From UBA2219 sp964612075 (lineage in GTDB: Bacteria > Desulfobacterota > Deferrimicrobia > Deferrimicrobiales > Deferrimicrobiaceae), in contig CAZTFC010000001.1 in the NCBI GenBank assembly GCA_964612075.1, forward strand, positions 38,489 to 102,488: a DNA stretch of 64,000 bases, read 5' to 3'. Position 1 is the first letter of the stretch; each line of letters starts with the position of its first letter. Under the pieces are notes generated by a model. That model was given only the letters and a program-made list of their open reading frames with translations. It did no database searches and was not told the origin of the DNA. Shown in pieces: positions 57,008-64,000 of this stretch. A program made the position numbers and the translations under genes.

Positions 57008-58500
57008 GGCCCCCCTCCCAGGACCGCGCGGACGTACCCCGCGGGATCGGCCAGCTGGCCGGCGGCGCGCTGCGCCAGCTCGAACAGCGGATCGGCCCAC
57101 AGCCCGATGGACACGGTGACGGCCGCCAGGGCCACGGCGGGAAGATAGAGAGTCGCCGGCGCCCGCCTCGTCTCACCGCTCTCCGGCTCCGGAAGCGGCG
57201 CGGGCTTCCAGAACGCCTCGGCCCATATCTTCGTCATCGAGAAAAGGGTGAGCAGGCCGACGAGGAGGGCCGCGGCCACGATCGGGTAGCTTCGGAGCTC
57301 GAGCCCGGCCCGGACGAGCGCCAGCTTGGCGAAGAAGCCGGACAGCGGCGGGACCCCCGCCAGCGAGAGCGCCGGGACCAGGAACAGGGCGGCCAGCGCC
57401 GGACGGTCTCTGTAGATCCCGCCCAGGTCCCCCAGGGAGAAGCCGCCCCGCTCCCGCTGGACGATCCCGCTGATCAGGAAGAGATTCGTCTTCACGACGA
57501 TGTGGTGCGCCATGTAGAAGACCGCCCCCGCCAGGGCGAGCGGCGAGAGCAGCCCCAGACCCATGATCATGTAGCCGATCTGGCTGACGATGTGGAAGGA
57601 GAGGATGCGCCGGAAATCATCCTGGGCAGCCGCCCCGAGGACCCCCGTGATCATCGTCAGCCCCGCCAGCCCGAGGATCAGCCCGTGGGTGAAGGCGGAA
57701 TCGCGCACGAAGAGAAGCGTGAACACGCGGATCATGGCGTAAACGCCCACTTTCGTCAGGAGCCCGGCGAGGACCGCGGACACCGCCACGGGAGGCGTGT
57801 GATACGACGCGGGAAGCCAGAAGAAGAGGGGGAAGATCGCCGCCTTGATGCCGAAGGCGACCAGGAACAGCATGGCCAGCCCGTTCAGCAGCCCGGCGTT
57901 GTCCACCTGCCGGAGCTTGACCGCCAGGTCGGCGAAGTTCAGGGTGCCGGCCGTTCCGTAGAGGATCCCCACCGCGGCCAGGAAGAGGGCCGAGGAGAGC
58001 AGGTTGAGGGTGACGTACTTGATGGCGCCCTCCATCTGGTCCTTTTCGCCCCCCAGCGAGAGGAGAACGAAGGAGGCGATCAGCATCACCTCGAACCAGA
58101 CGTAGAGGTTGAAGATGTCGCCGCTCAGGAACGCCCCGCCCACCCCCATCAGCAGGACGTGGAGCAGCGGGTAATAGCCGAACGACTCCCGCTCCGGGTC
58201 CATGCTTCCCAGGGAATAGATCGCCACCGCCGCCCCCACGACCGCCGAGACCGTCACCAGGATCGCCGCGAGGAGGTCGGCGACGAAGACGATCCCGAAG
58301 GGGGCGGGCCAGTTCCCCAGCCGGAGCACGACGATCCCTTCCCGGTCGACCGCGGCGAGCAGCGCCAGGGCGGCCGCCAGGTTGACGAGGGCGCCCGCCG
58401 CGCCCAGGATCCTGTGGAGCCGGAGCGACCGCCAGGCGACCACCAGGGAGGACGCGGTGAGCAGGGGGATCAGGACCGGGAGGGCGGGGAGGAGGTTCAT
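57004..58500 (-). CDS. mrpD: Multisubunit Na+/H+ antiporter subunit D
   Basis: 498 residues, 14-span proton-pumping homologue of NuoM/N: FEVMLIASFVLLSLGGEKDQ, the Lys-bearing GLKAAIFP-like GIKAAIFPLFFWLP, HIVSQIGYMIMGLGLLSP, and AHHIVVKTNLFLISG. Neighbouring mrpA/B/C/E/F/G show that this belongs to Mrp, not complex I. Confidence 0.95.
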   Translation of the reverse strand: MNLLPALPVLIPLLTASSLVVAWRSLRLHRILGAAGALVNLAAALALLAAVDREGIVVLRLGNWPAPFGIVFVADLLAAILVTVSAVVGAAVAIYSLGSMDPERESFGYYPLLHVLLMGVGGAFLSGDIFNLYVWFEVMLIASFVLLSLGGEKDQMEGAIKYVTLNLLSSALFLAAVGILYGTAGTLNFADLAVKLRQVDNAGLLNGLAMLFLVAFGIKAAIFPLFFWLPASYHTPPVAVSAVLAGLLTKVGVYAMIRVFTLLFVRDSAFTHGLILGLAGLTMITGVLGAAAQDDFRRILSFHIVSQIGYMIMGLGLLSPLALAGAVFYMAHHIVVKTNLFLISGIVQRERGGFSLGDLGGIYRDRPALAALFLVPALSLAGVPPLSGFFAKLALVRAGLELRSYPIVAAALLVGLLTLFSMTKIWAEAFWKPAPLPEPESGETRRAPATLYLPAVALAAVTVSIGLWADPLFELAQRAAGQLADPAGYVRAVLGGGP

Positions 58501-58844
58501 GTGTCCGTCGCCTTCATCTGGTCCAGGTCGTCGGTGCCGACCTCGGTGTAGGCGCGACGGAACAGCGCGAGGCCGAACGCCAGCACCGCGAAGCTGATCA
58601 CGATGGCGGTCAGGATCAGCGCCTGCGGCAGCGGGTCCGCGTACGGCGGCTGGAGCGCGCTGCTCCCTTCGGGGACCAGCGGCGGGGTTTCCCCGTGGAC
58701 TCCCGCGGCCGTGAAGATGAGGAGGTTGGCGGCGTGGCTGAGCAGCGCGAGGCCGAAGAGCAGCTTGACGAGGCTTCGCCGCAGCATCAGGTAGACCCCG
58801 GCCGCGTACAGGCCGCCGACCACGATCGCCAGGACGGTTTCCAT
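58497..58844 (-). CDS. mrpC: Multisubunit Na+/H+ antiporter subunit C
   Basis: 115 residues, three spans, NuoK homologue. LFGLALLSHAANLLIFTAAG and the late DPLPQALILTAIVISFAVLAF are the MnhC signature. It overlaps mrpB by one base (TGATG) and mrpD by four. Confidence 0.94.
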   Translation of the reverse strand: METVLAIVVGGLYAAGVYLMLRRSLVKLLFGLALLSHAANLLIFTAAGVHGETPPLVPEGSSALQPPYADPLPQALILTAIVISFAVLAFGLALFRRAYTEVGTDDLDQMKATDT

Positions 58845-59260
58845 CACTCCTCCTCGGCGAACGAGAACACGATATTGAGGACCACGCCGCAGACCACGAG
58901 GTAGACGCCGACGTCGAACAGCAGGGGGGTGCCCGCGTCCACGGGACCCCCGGGAAAGCGGTCGAGCGTCGCCCACTGCCCGGTCAGGAAGGGCTCGCCG
59001 CGCAGCGTCGCCAGGAGCCCGCTGCCGGCGGCGGCCAGCAGCCCGGCACCGATCAGGGAGACGGGACGGACCCGCAGGCTCTTCCGGGCGACTTCCGTGC
59101 CGTAGGCGATCACCACCAGGGAGAAGGCCGAAGAGGCCACGAGGCCTCCCGCGAACCCGCCTCCGGGCTCGTTGTGCCCCCGCGCCAGCAGGAACACCGA
59201 GAAGAGCAGCAGCAGCGGGAAAACGAAGCGGGTCGCCGTGCGGAGGATGAGGGAGGTCAC
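58844..59260 (-). CDS. mrpB: Multisubunit Na+/H+ antiporter subunit B
   Basis: 138 residues, four spans, with GHNEPGGGFAGGLVASSA, the invariant MnhB motif, and a C-terminal LLFDVGVYLVVCG. The GTG start overlaps the mrpA stop (GTGA). Confidence 0.94.
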   Translation of the reverse strand: MTSLILRTATRFVFPLLLLFSVFLLARGHNEPGGGFAGGLVASSAFSLVVIAYGTEVARKSLRVRPVSLIGAGLLAAAGSGLLATLRGEPFLTGQWATLDRFPGGPVDAGTPLLFDVGVYLVVCGVVLNIVFSFAEEE

Positions 59261-61557
59261 GGGTTCTTCCCCTTTCCGGGGCGCAGCTTCAGGAGGGCGT
59301 ACGCGCCGATCCCCGCGACCGCCAGGACGGTGATCTCCCCCAGCGTATCGAGCCCGCGGAAGTCCACGAGGATGACGTTGACGATGTTGCGCCCGTGCGC
59401 CATCGGAACGCTCGTTTCGGCGAAGTAGCCGGAGATCGGCGGGAGGCGCTTCCCGGCCGCCGTGATCAGCACGAACCCCGCCATCAGGCCTCCGGCGAGC
59501 AGCGCCACGGCCGCGTCGCGCGCCCGGGAGCCGCGGGTGGAGACCCTGGAATAGGGGGGAAGGTGGTGCAGCGCCAGCACGAAGAGGATCACGGTCACCG
59601 TCTCGATGATGAACTGGGTCATCGCGAGGTCGGGGGCGCCGCGCAGGATGAAGATCAGGGCGATCCCGTAGCCGACGACGCCGAGGGAGGCGACCGCCGC
59701 CAGCCGCGAGCGGGAGCGCACCGTGGCCCCGGCCGCGATCAGGACAAGGCCCGCGAGGCAAAGTTCATAGAACCGGGCGCCGGAGAGCGGTGCGCCCAGA
59801 CGCACGCCTTCTCCCCGGAGCAGGGCGAAGCCGGCCGCCGCAAGGGTGGCGACGACGATCGTAAGGATATAGATCCGGAGGTAGCCGCTCTGGAGGAGGC
59901 GGGTCTGCGCCCGGGCGAGGTAAACCAGCTGCTTCATCCCGGCGTCGTACCAGGAGGCCGGCCCCCGGGCCCCGAGATGCCCCCAGCGGGACCGCAGCGA
60001 CAACAGCCGGCCGCGGGCGGCGTAGAGCCCGATCCCCCCGGCCACGGCCGCCGCGCTCAGGATCAGCATCGGGTCGAAGCCGTGCCACAGCGCGAGATAC
60101 ACCTCGTAATCCCATCCCAGGGTCGCGGAGGCCGCCGCCGAGAGGACGGGGACGAACGGACCGGGAAGGATGCCCCCCAAAAGCCCGAGGAAGGCCAGCA
60201 GGGAAGGCCCGATCCAGAGCGCCGCGGGCGCCTCATGGGGCTCGATCCTCGTGGGACGGGGCGTCCCGGCGAACGGGCGCACGCCGACGACGGCGGCGAT
60301 CGCCACGTAGGCGGCCCCGGCCAGGACGACGGCGAGCGTGGCCGCGAACCGGAACGCCGGCGCCGCGGAGACCGCCCCGAGGAGGTTTTCCTTGGCCAGG
60401 AACCCGGTGAGCGGCGGGAGGCCCGCCATCGACGCCGCCGCCGTGACGGCCGCCGCCGCGGTGACCGGCATCCGCCGCGCGAGCCCGGAAAGGCGGGTCA
60501 CTTCCCGCTCCCCCGCGGCGTGGTCCACCGCGCCTGCGACCAGGAACAGGGCGCCCTTGTACAGGGCGTGGGCCGGCAGGAACACGATCGCGGCGGTGAC
60601 CGCCGGGCCCGTGCCGATCCCCAGCATCATCGTGAGGGCCCCCAGGGCGCTGACCGTCGAATAGGCCAGGAGGAGCTTGAGGTACGTCTGCTGCAGCGCG
60701 AGCCACGCGCCGGCCAGCATGGTCAGGGCGCCGACGGAGGCGACGGGGAGCTGCCAGGCCGGGTCGTCTCCGAGGACGGGGCTCAGGCGGGCCAGCAGGT
60801 AGATTCCCGCCTTCACCATCGTCGCGGCGTGGAGGTAGGCGCTCGCCGGCGTGGGGGCCTCCATGGCGTTGGGAAGCCAGAAGTGGAACGGAAACTGGGC
60901 CGACTTCGTGAACGCGCCGATCAGCACCAGGACGAGTACCGGAAGGTACAGGGGGCTTTCCCGGATCGCCGATCCGCGGGTCGACAGCACGGAGATCTCC
61001 ATGGAGCCGCCGACATCCCCCAGCATCACGAAGCCGGCCAGCAGCGCCAGCCCTCCGCCTCCCGTCACCAGGAGCGCCTGCAGCGCGGCCTTCCTCGCCT
61101 TCTCCCGTTCGTGGTCGAAGCCGATGAGCAGGTAGGAGCTGACGCTGGTGAGCTCCCAGAAGACGAACAGCAGCAGCAGGTTGTCCGCGAGCACCACGCC
61201 CAGCATGGAGGCCATGAAAGCCAGGGTGTAGGCGTGGAAGCGCCCGGCCATCGGGTTCCCCTCGAGGTACCCGCCGGCGTAGACGACCACCAGGGCGCCG
61301 ATCCCGCTGATCAGCAGCGCGAACAGCAGCCCCAGGCCGTCCAGGGAGAAGGACAGGTTCACGCCGAGGGACGGCGCCCACGGGAGGAACGTCCTGACGG
61401 GATTCCCTCCCGCCACCGCGCCGGCCTGGCCGAGGAAATACCCGGTCAGCCCGAGAGGCAGAAGCGCGAGGAGCCAGGCGGACGAGCGAGGCGCAAGCCG
61501 GTGGATCCATGGAGCGAACGCCGCCAGGACGAATCCCGAAAGGACGGCGATGAGCAT
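59257..61557 (-). CDS. mrpA: Multisubunit Na+/H+ antiporter subunit A
   Basis: 766 residues, about 20 spans. The NuoL-like part (1-~500) has FVFWELTSVSSYLLIGFDHEREKARKAALQALL, PFHFWLPNAMEAPTPASAYLHAATMVKAG, and AHALYKGALFLVAGAVDH. The extra C-terminal part has GAPDLAMTQFIIETVTVILFVLALHHLP and a final domain resembling MrpB's partner. This is the full-length MrpA, with the ion-path Glu and Lys. ATG 61557 follows AAGGA. A second ATG 21 nt earlier has no ribosome site. It is the first gene of the operon, which expels Na+ at high pH or salt. Confidence 0.95.
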   Translation of the reverse strand: MLIAVLSGFVLAAFAPWIHRLAPRSSAWLLALLPLGLTGYFLGQAGAVAGGNPVRTFLPWAPSLGVNLSFSLDGLGLLFALLISGIGALVVVYAGGYLEGNPMAGRFHAYTLAFMASMLGVVLADNLLLLFVFWELTSVSSYLLIGFDHEREKARKAALQALLVTGGGGLALLAGFVMLGDVGGSMEISVLSTRGSAIRESPLYLPVLVLVLIGAFTKSAQFPFHFWLPNAMEAPTPASAYLHAATMVKAGIYLLARLSPVLGDDPAWQLPVASVGALTMLAGAWLALQQTYLKLLLAYSTVSALGALTMMLGIGTGPAVTAAIVFLPAHALYKGALFLVAGAVDHAAGEREVTRLSGLARRMPVTAAAAVTAAASMAGLPPLTGFLAKENLLGAVSAAPAFRFAATLAVVLAGAAYVAIAAVVGVRPFAGTPRPTRIEPHEAPAALWIGPSLLAFLGLLGGILPGPFVPVLSAAASATLGWDYEVYLALWHGFDPMLILSAAAVAGGIGLYAARGRLLSLRSRWGHLGARGPASWYDAGMKQLVYLARAQTRLLQSGYLRIYILTIVVATLAAAGFALLRGEGVRLGAPLSGARFYELCLAGLVLIAAGATVRSRSRLAAVASLGVVGYGIALIFILRGAPDLAMTQFIIETVTVILFVLALHHLPPYSRVSTRGSRARDAAVALLAGGLMAGFVLITAAGKRLPPISGYFAETSVPMAHGRNIVNVILVDFRGLDTLGEITVLAVAGIGAYALLKLRPGKGKNP

Positions 61558-61775
61558 CGTCGGGTCCTTTCCGCTCATGTCAAGAGACTGCCGGGGCGCG
61601 CGGGGCGACCACGCGCCCGAAGGTTGCGCAAGACCCTTTCCGGAAATCACGGAAGCATAAAAACTATACCACGAGGCCGCAGCCTCGGGCCGGTGACCGA
61701 TTGGGCTTGAAGGAAAGCGCAAGTCATGTATTTTGATAATAAGGTCATCACCGTTCCGAAGGTGGAATCGGTCCG
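61558..61775. promoter_or_regulatory. Divergent promoter region mrpA / clcA-like
   Basis: 218 bases. On the minus strand TATAGT lies upstream of mrpA. On the plus strand TTGAAG (61707-61712), 16 nt, then TATTTT (61729-61734) and a nearby GATAAT precede the channel gene. Between them CGAGGC-CGCA-GCCTCG (61672-61687) forms a perfect 6-bp palindrome that could be an operator for both directions. Confidence 0.55.
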
Positions 61776-63593
61776 ATGGCCGGGAAACAATCCTCGAGAC
61801 GGGAAGGACGCGTGAAAGACAGGCTCAAGGCGTTTTCCGAATCGGCGCGGCTGTCCATCTACCGCCTCCTCGAGCGCTATCGGATCGGCGACCAGGTCTT
61901 CCACCTCCTGATGGCCACGGTGATCGGCGCGCTGTCGGGGCTGGGCGGCGTCGTGTTCATCGAGGCCATCCATTTCTTCGAGGGGATCTTCTTCGGCGAG
62001 GTCTTCCAGGCGATGGGAAGGCGCGGGGAGCTCGTCTTCCTCATCCCGATGCTCGGAGGGCTGCTGATCGGGCCGGTGATCCGGCGGTTCCCGAAGGAGG
62101 CCAAGGGGGACGGCGTCCCGTACGCGATGGAGTCCATCGCGCTCCACGGCGGGATCATCAGCCCCCGCACCGTGGCGATCCGCACCGTCACGGCCGCGAT
62201 CACCCAGGGGTCCGGCGGGTCGGTGGGGCGAGAGGCCCCGATCGCCCAGATCGGCGCGGCCATCGGCTCGGCGGTGGGGCAGTTCATGAAGGTCTCCGCG
62301 GGGCGCATGCGCAGCTTCGTCGCGTGCGGCGCGGCCGGCGGGATCGCCGCGGTCTTCAACGCGCCCATCGGGGGAGTCTTCTTCAGCATGGAGGTGCTCC
62401 TGGGGGATTTCTCCGCGGCGACGTTCGCCCCCGTCGTCGTCTCGTCGGTCGTTTCGACGATCGTCATGCGGGAGCTGCTGGGGAACGTCCTGGTGTTCGA
62501 GGTGCCCCGGTACATGCTCACCAGCGGCCGGGCGGTCCTCATCAGCGTGCCCCTGGGGATCATCTGCGGGCTCGCGGCGGTCCTGTTCATGCGGGCGCTG
62601 GATTCCTCGGAAAAGACGTTTTCGTCGCTGCGGATCCCCGGCTGGGTGAAGCCGGCTCTCGGAGGGATGATGACCGGCTTCATCGCGGTCTTCTACCCCC
62701 ACGTTCTCGGGACGGACGTGACCACGGTGGACGAGGCGGTCTGGGGGTACATCCCCTGGTTCCTGCTGCTCCTGATCGCCTACCTCAAGATCCTGGCGAC
62801 CTCCCTCTCCCTCGGCTCCGGGGGGTCCGGGGGCGTTCTGGGGCCGTGCGTCTTCATCGGCGCGGTGGCCGGGGCGTTCGTTGGGAGCGTGGCGGCGCCA
62901 CTGTTCCCGAACCCGTACGCCGCGCCCGGCGGGTGCGCCCTGATCGGGATGGCGGCGTTCACGGGCCCGGTCATCGGCGGCCCGATCACGGCGATCCTGA
63001 TCGTGTTCGAGATGGCCGGAGACTACAAGATCATCCTCCCGCTGCTGGTGGCCGTCGTCACCGCGATGGGGGTTACCTCCCAGTTCTCCCGGCACTCCCT
63101 GTACACGGGGAAGCTCAGCAAGATGGGGGTCGACCTGGTGGCGGGGCGCGAGGAGAGCGTCCTTCGGCGCCTCCTCGTCCGGGACGTCATGCGGAACGAG
63201 TTCGACTCGATCGACCCGGCGGCCCCTTTCTGCAGGGTGATCGGCGAATTCTTCGGGGGGAAGGCCGACCATCTGTACCTCACGGGGGAGGAAGGGGTCC
63301 TCACGGGGGTGATCGCCCTGTCGGACCTGAGGCCGTACCTGAAGGAACAGGGCGCATGGCCGGGCCTCACCGCGGGCGACGTGGCGACGCCCGACCCGGT
63401 GGCGGTGATGCCGTGCGAGACGCTCCTCGACGCGCTGAACAAGTTCGCCTACAGGAACGCCGCGCAGCTGCCCGTGGTCTCCGACCCCCACGACCGGAAG
63501 CTGATCGGGGTGATCCGCCGCGGCGACATCCTCAACGCGTACCAGAAGAGCCTGTCCCCGTTCCAGGAGGTGAACCCGCAGTTGTTCTGGTGA
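61776..63593 (+). CDS. ClC-family chloride channel/antiporter with CBS domains
   Basis: 605 residues. The membrane part (~30-430) shows the anion-selectivity loops GSGGSVGREAPIAQIG (gating Glu kept; GREGP here reads GREAP) and GSGGSGGVLGPCVFIGA, plus FNAPIGGVFFSMEVLLGD. Two CBS domains (about 450-590) end the protein. It moves Cl- and probably H+. It diverges from mrpA, so chloride and sodium handling could share control. The ATG start at 61776 gives a 30-residue polar head. Confidence 0.93.
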   Translation: MAGKQSSRREGRVKDRLKAFSESARLSIYRLLERYRIGDQVFHLLMATVIGALSGLGGVVFIEAIHFFEGIFFGEVFQAMGRRGELVFLIPMLGGLLIGPVIRRFPKEAKGDGVPYAMESIALHGGIISPRTVAIRTVTAAITQGSGGSVGREAPIAQIGAAIGSAVGQFMKVSAGRMRSFVACGAAGGIAAVFNAPIGGVFFSMEVLLGDFSAATFAPVVVSSVVSTIVMRELLGNVLVFEVPRYMLTSGRAVLISVPLGIICGLAAVLFMRALDSSEKTFSSLRIPGWVKPALGGMMTGFIAVFYPHVLGTDVTTVDEAVWGYIPWFLLLLIAYLKILATSLSLGSGGSGGVLGPCVFIGAVAGAFVGSVAAPLFPNPYAAPGGCALIGMAAFTGPVIGGPITAILIVFEMAGDYKIILPLLVAVVTAMGVTSQFSRHSLYTGKLSKMGVDLVAGREESVLRRLLVRDVMRNEFDSIDPAAPFCRVIGEFFGGKADHLYLTGEEGVLTGVIALSDLRPYLKEQGAWPGLTAGDVATPDPVAVMPCETLLDALNKFAYRNAAQLPVVSDPHDRKLIGVIRRGDILNAYQKSLSPFQEVNPQLFW

Positions 63594-63616
63594 CGACGAA
63601 ACCCCGCCCGCGGCGA

Positions 63617-63622
63617 TAGAAT
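63617..63622 (+). promoter_or_regulatory. Possible -10 element (TAGAAT)
   Basis: A TAGAAT hexamer between the channel gene and the next gene, 29 nt before its TTG start. No clear -35 box. Confidence 0.25.
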
Positions 63623-63651
63623 GGAGAGAGTGCCGCGGGAGAGGAGGCGTC

Positions 63652-64000
63652 TTGAACCTCTGGATCTTCGACTTCGACGGAACCCTTTCCGACATCGTCG
63701 CCGACCGGGAAGCGGCCGTGCTCCATCCCGCATGCCGGGCGGTTCTCGAGACGCTCCCGGGGAAACCGGGGAACGTCGTCGCCATCCTTTCGAGCCGGGA
63801 GATCGACGACCTGGCGGTCCGCGTTCCGTTCTTCGACGTCATCCTCGGGGGGGCCAGCGGTCTGTCCTGGCGCTTCCCCGGGGGAATCCGGCTGTTGCCC
63901 GGGGACCCGGTGGAGAAGCGCAGGGAAAGGCACCGGAAGGCGCTTGCGCCGATCCTGAACCGGCTTTCCGCCTATCCCGGGGTGGAGGTGGAGGACAAGG
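63652..64000 (+). CDS. otsB: Trehalose-6-phosphate phosphatase-like HAD hydrolase (3' end outside window)
   Basis: The first 116 codons. The start LWIFDFDGTLSDIV contains the HAD motif DxDGT with nucleophile and acid Asp. AVLHPACRAVLETLPG and NVVAILSSREIDDLAVRV then follow, the order seen in trehalose-phosphatases (OtsB). It would dephosphorylate trehalose-6-phosphate in the cytoplasm, giving a third possible trehalose route near TreYZ and TreS. TTG at 63652 is chosen because GAGGAGG lies 4 nt upstream and the motif starts at once. The C-terminal cap domain is not seen, so a generic HAD phosphatase remains possible. Confidence 0.8.
   Translation, partial: MNLWIFDFDGTLSDIVADREAAVLHPACRAVLETLPGKPGNVVAILSSREIDDLAVRVPFFDVILGGASGLSWRFPGGIRLLPGDPVEKRRERHRKALAPILNRLSAYPGVEVEDK

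Noticed and set aside
57004..61557. Respiratory complex I subunits (NuoK/L/M/N-like)
   Set aside because: The gene order A-B-C-D-E-F-G, and the presence of MnhB, E, F and G signatures without nuoA-J, identify an Mrp antiporter.

Overview
This is a GC-rich, gene-dense bacterial window with short intergenic gaps and many 4-nt gene overlaps. A Gram-negative host is indicated by periplasmic-binding-protein (TRAP) transport, PqiA/PqiB proteins, lipoboxes and an Mrp antiporter. The Ros/MucR zinc-finger regulator, the TatT-type TRAP system, the NtrB/NtrC-like pair and the rubrerythrin-like protein would fit an uncultured Desulfobacterota/Geobacter-like lineage. The taxonomic guess is an inference from gene content. 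I see no tRNA, rRNA, CRISPR array, phage or transposase gene.

Layout. 1-1382: end of transketolase, then transaldolase. 1427-7218: a hybrid histidine kinase translationally coupled to a TRAP transporter (T lipoprotein, P binding protein, fused QM permease). 7269-10207: a SLOG-like protein, TypA/BipA and a ferritin-like protein. 10208-10519: a ~270-bp fold-back element with ~80-nt imperfect inverted arms. 10520-16204 (minus strand): YycJ-like hydrolase, glycine-zipper lipoprotein, a first GlgB, an MFS exporter and a metallophosphoesterase, the last four joined by 4-nt overlaps. 16359-22129: nitronate monooxygenase, MucR-type regulator, iron superoxide dismutase and an NtrB/NtrC-like two-component pair. 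22151-25686 (minus strand): PqiA, PqiA, PqiB and a YbaK-domain protein.

25967-33898: an ion-flux cluster with a Kef-like antiporter with an RCK module, an unrecognised protein coupled to it, a GYD protein, an NhaP antiporter, a CPA2 antiporter fused to two Usp domains, and a MscS channel. 33986-50564 (minus strand): a seven-gene alpha-glucan/trehalose operon in the order glgE, treS-maltokinase, malQ, glgB, treZ, GH57/DUF3536, treY. A debranching-type glycosidase diverges from it (50768-51967). 52027-61557 (minus strand): a complete mrpABCDEFG antiporter operon, then a P-type cation ATPase and a site-2 protease with CBS domains. A ClC chloride channel diverges from mrpA, and the start of a trehalose-phosphatase-like gene closes the window.

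How it fits together. The second half reads as an osmotic/ionic-stress region: at least four classes of monovalent cation/proton antiporter, a mechanosensitive channel, a chloride channel and a P-type ATPase surround every enzyme needed to make, store and remobilise trehalose. TreS-Mak, GlgE and GlgB would turn trehalose into branched alpha-glucan. TreY/TreZ would turn glucan back into trehalose, with MalQ, GH57 and the debranching-type enzyme trimming it. The closed-cycle reading is an inference from co-location. The enzyme assignments rest on visible catalytic motifs.

Start-codon use is notable. TTG starts recur, often as TTGA overlaps with the previous stop, and two genes appear to need a CTG start to recover their conserved N-termini.
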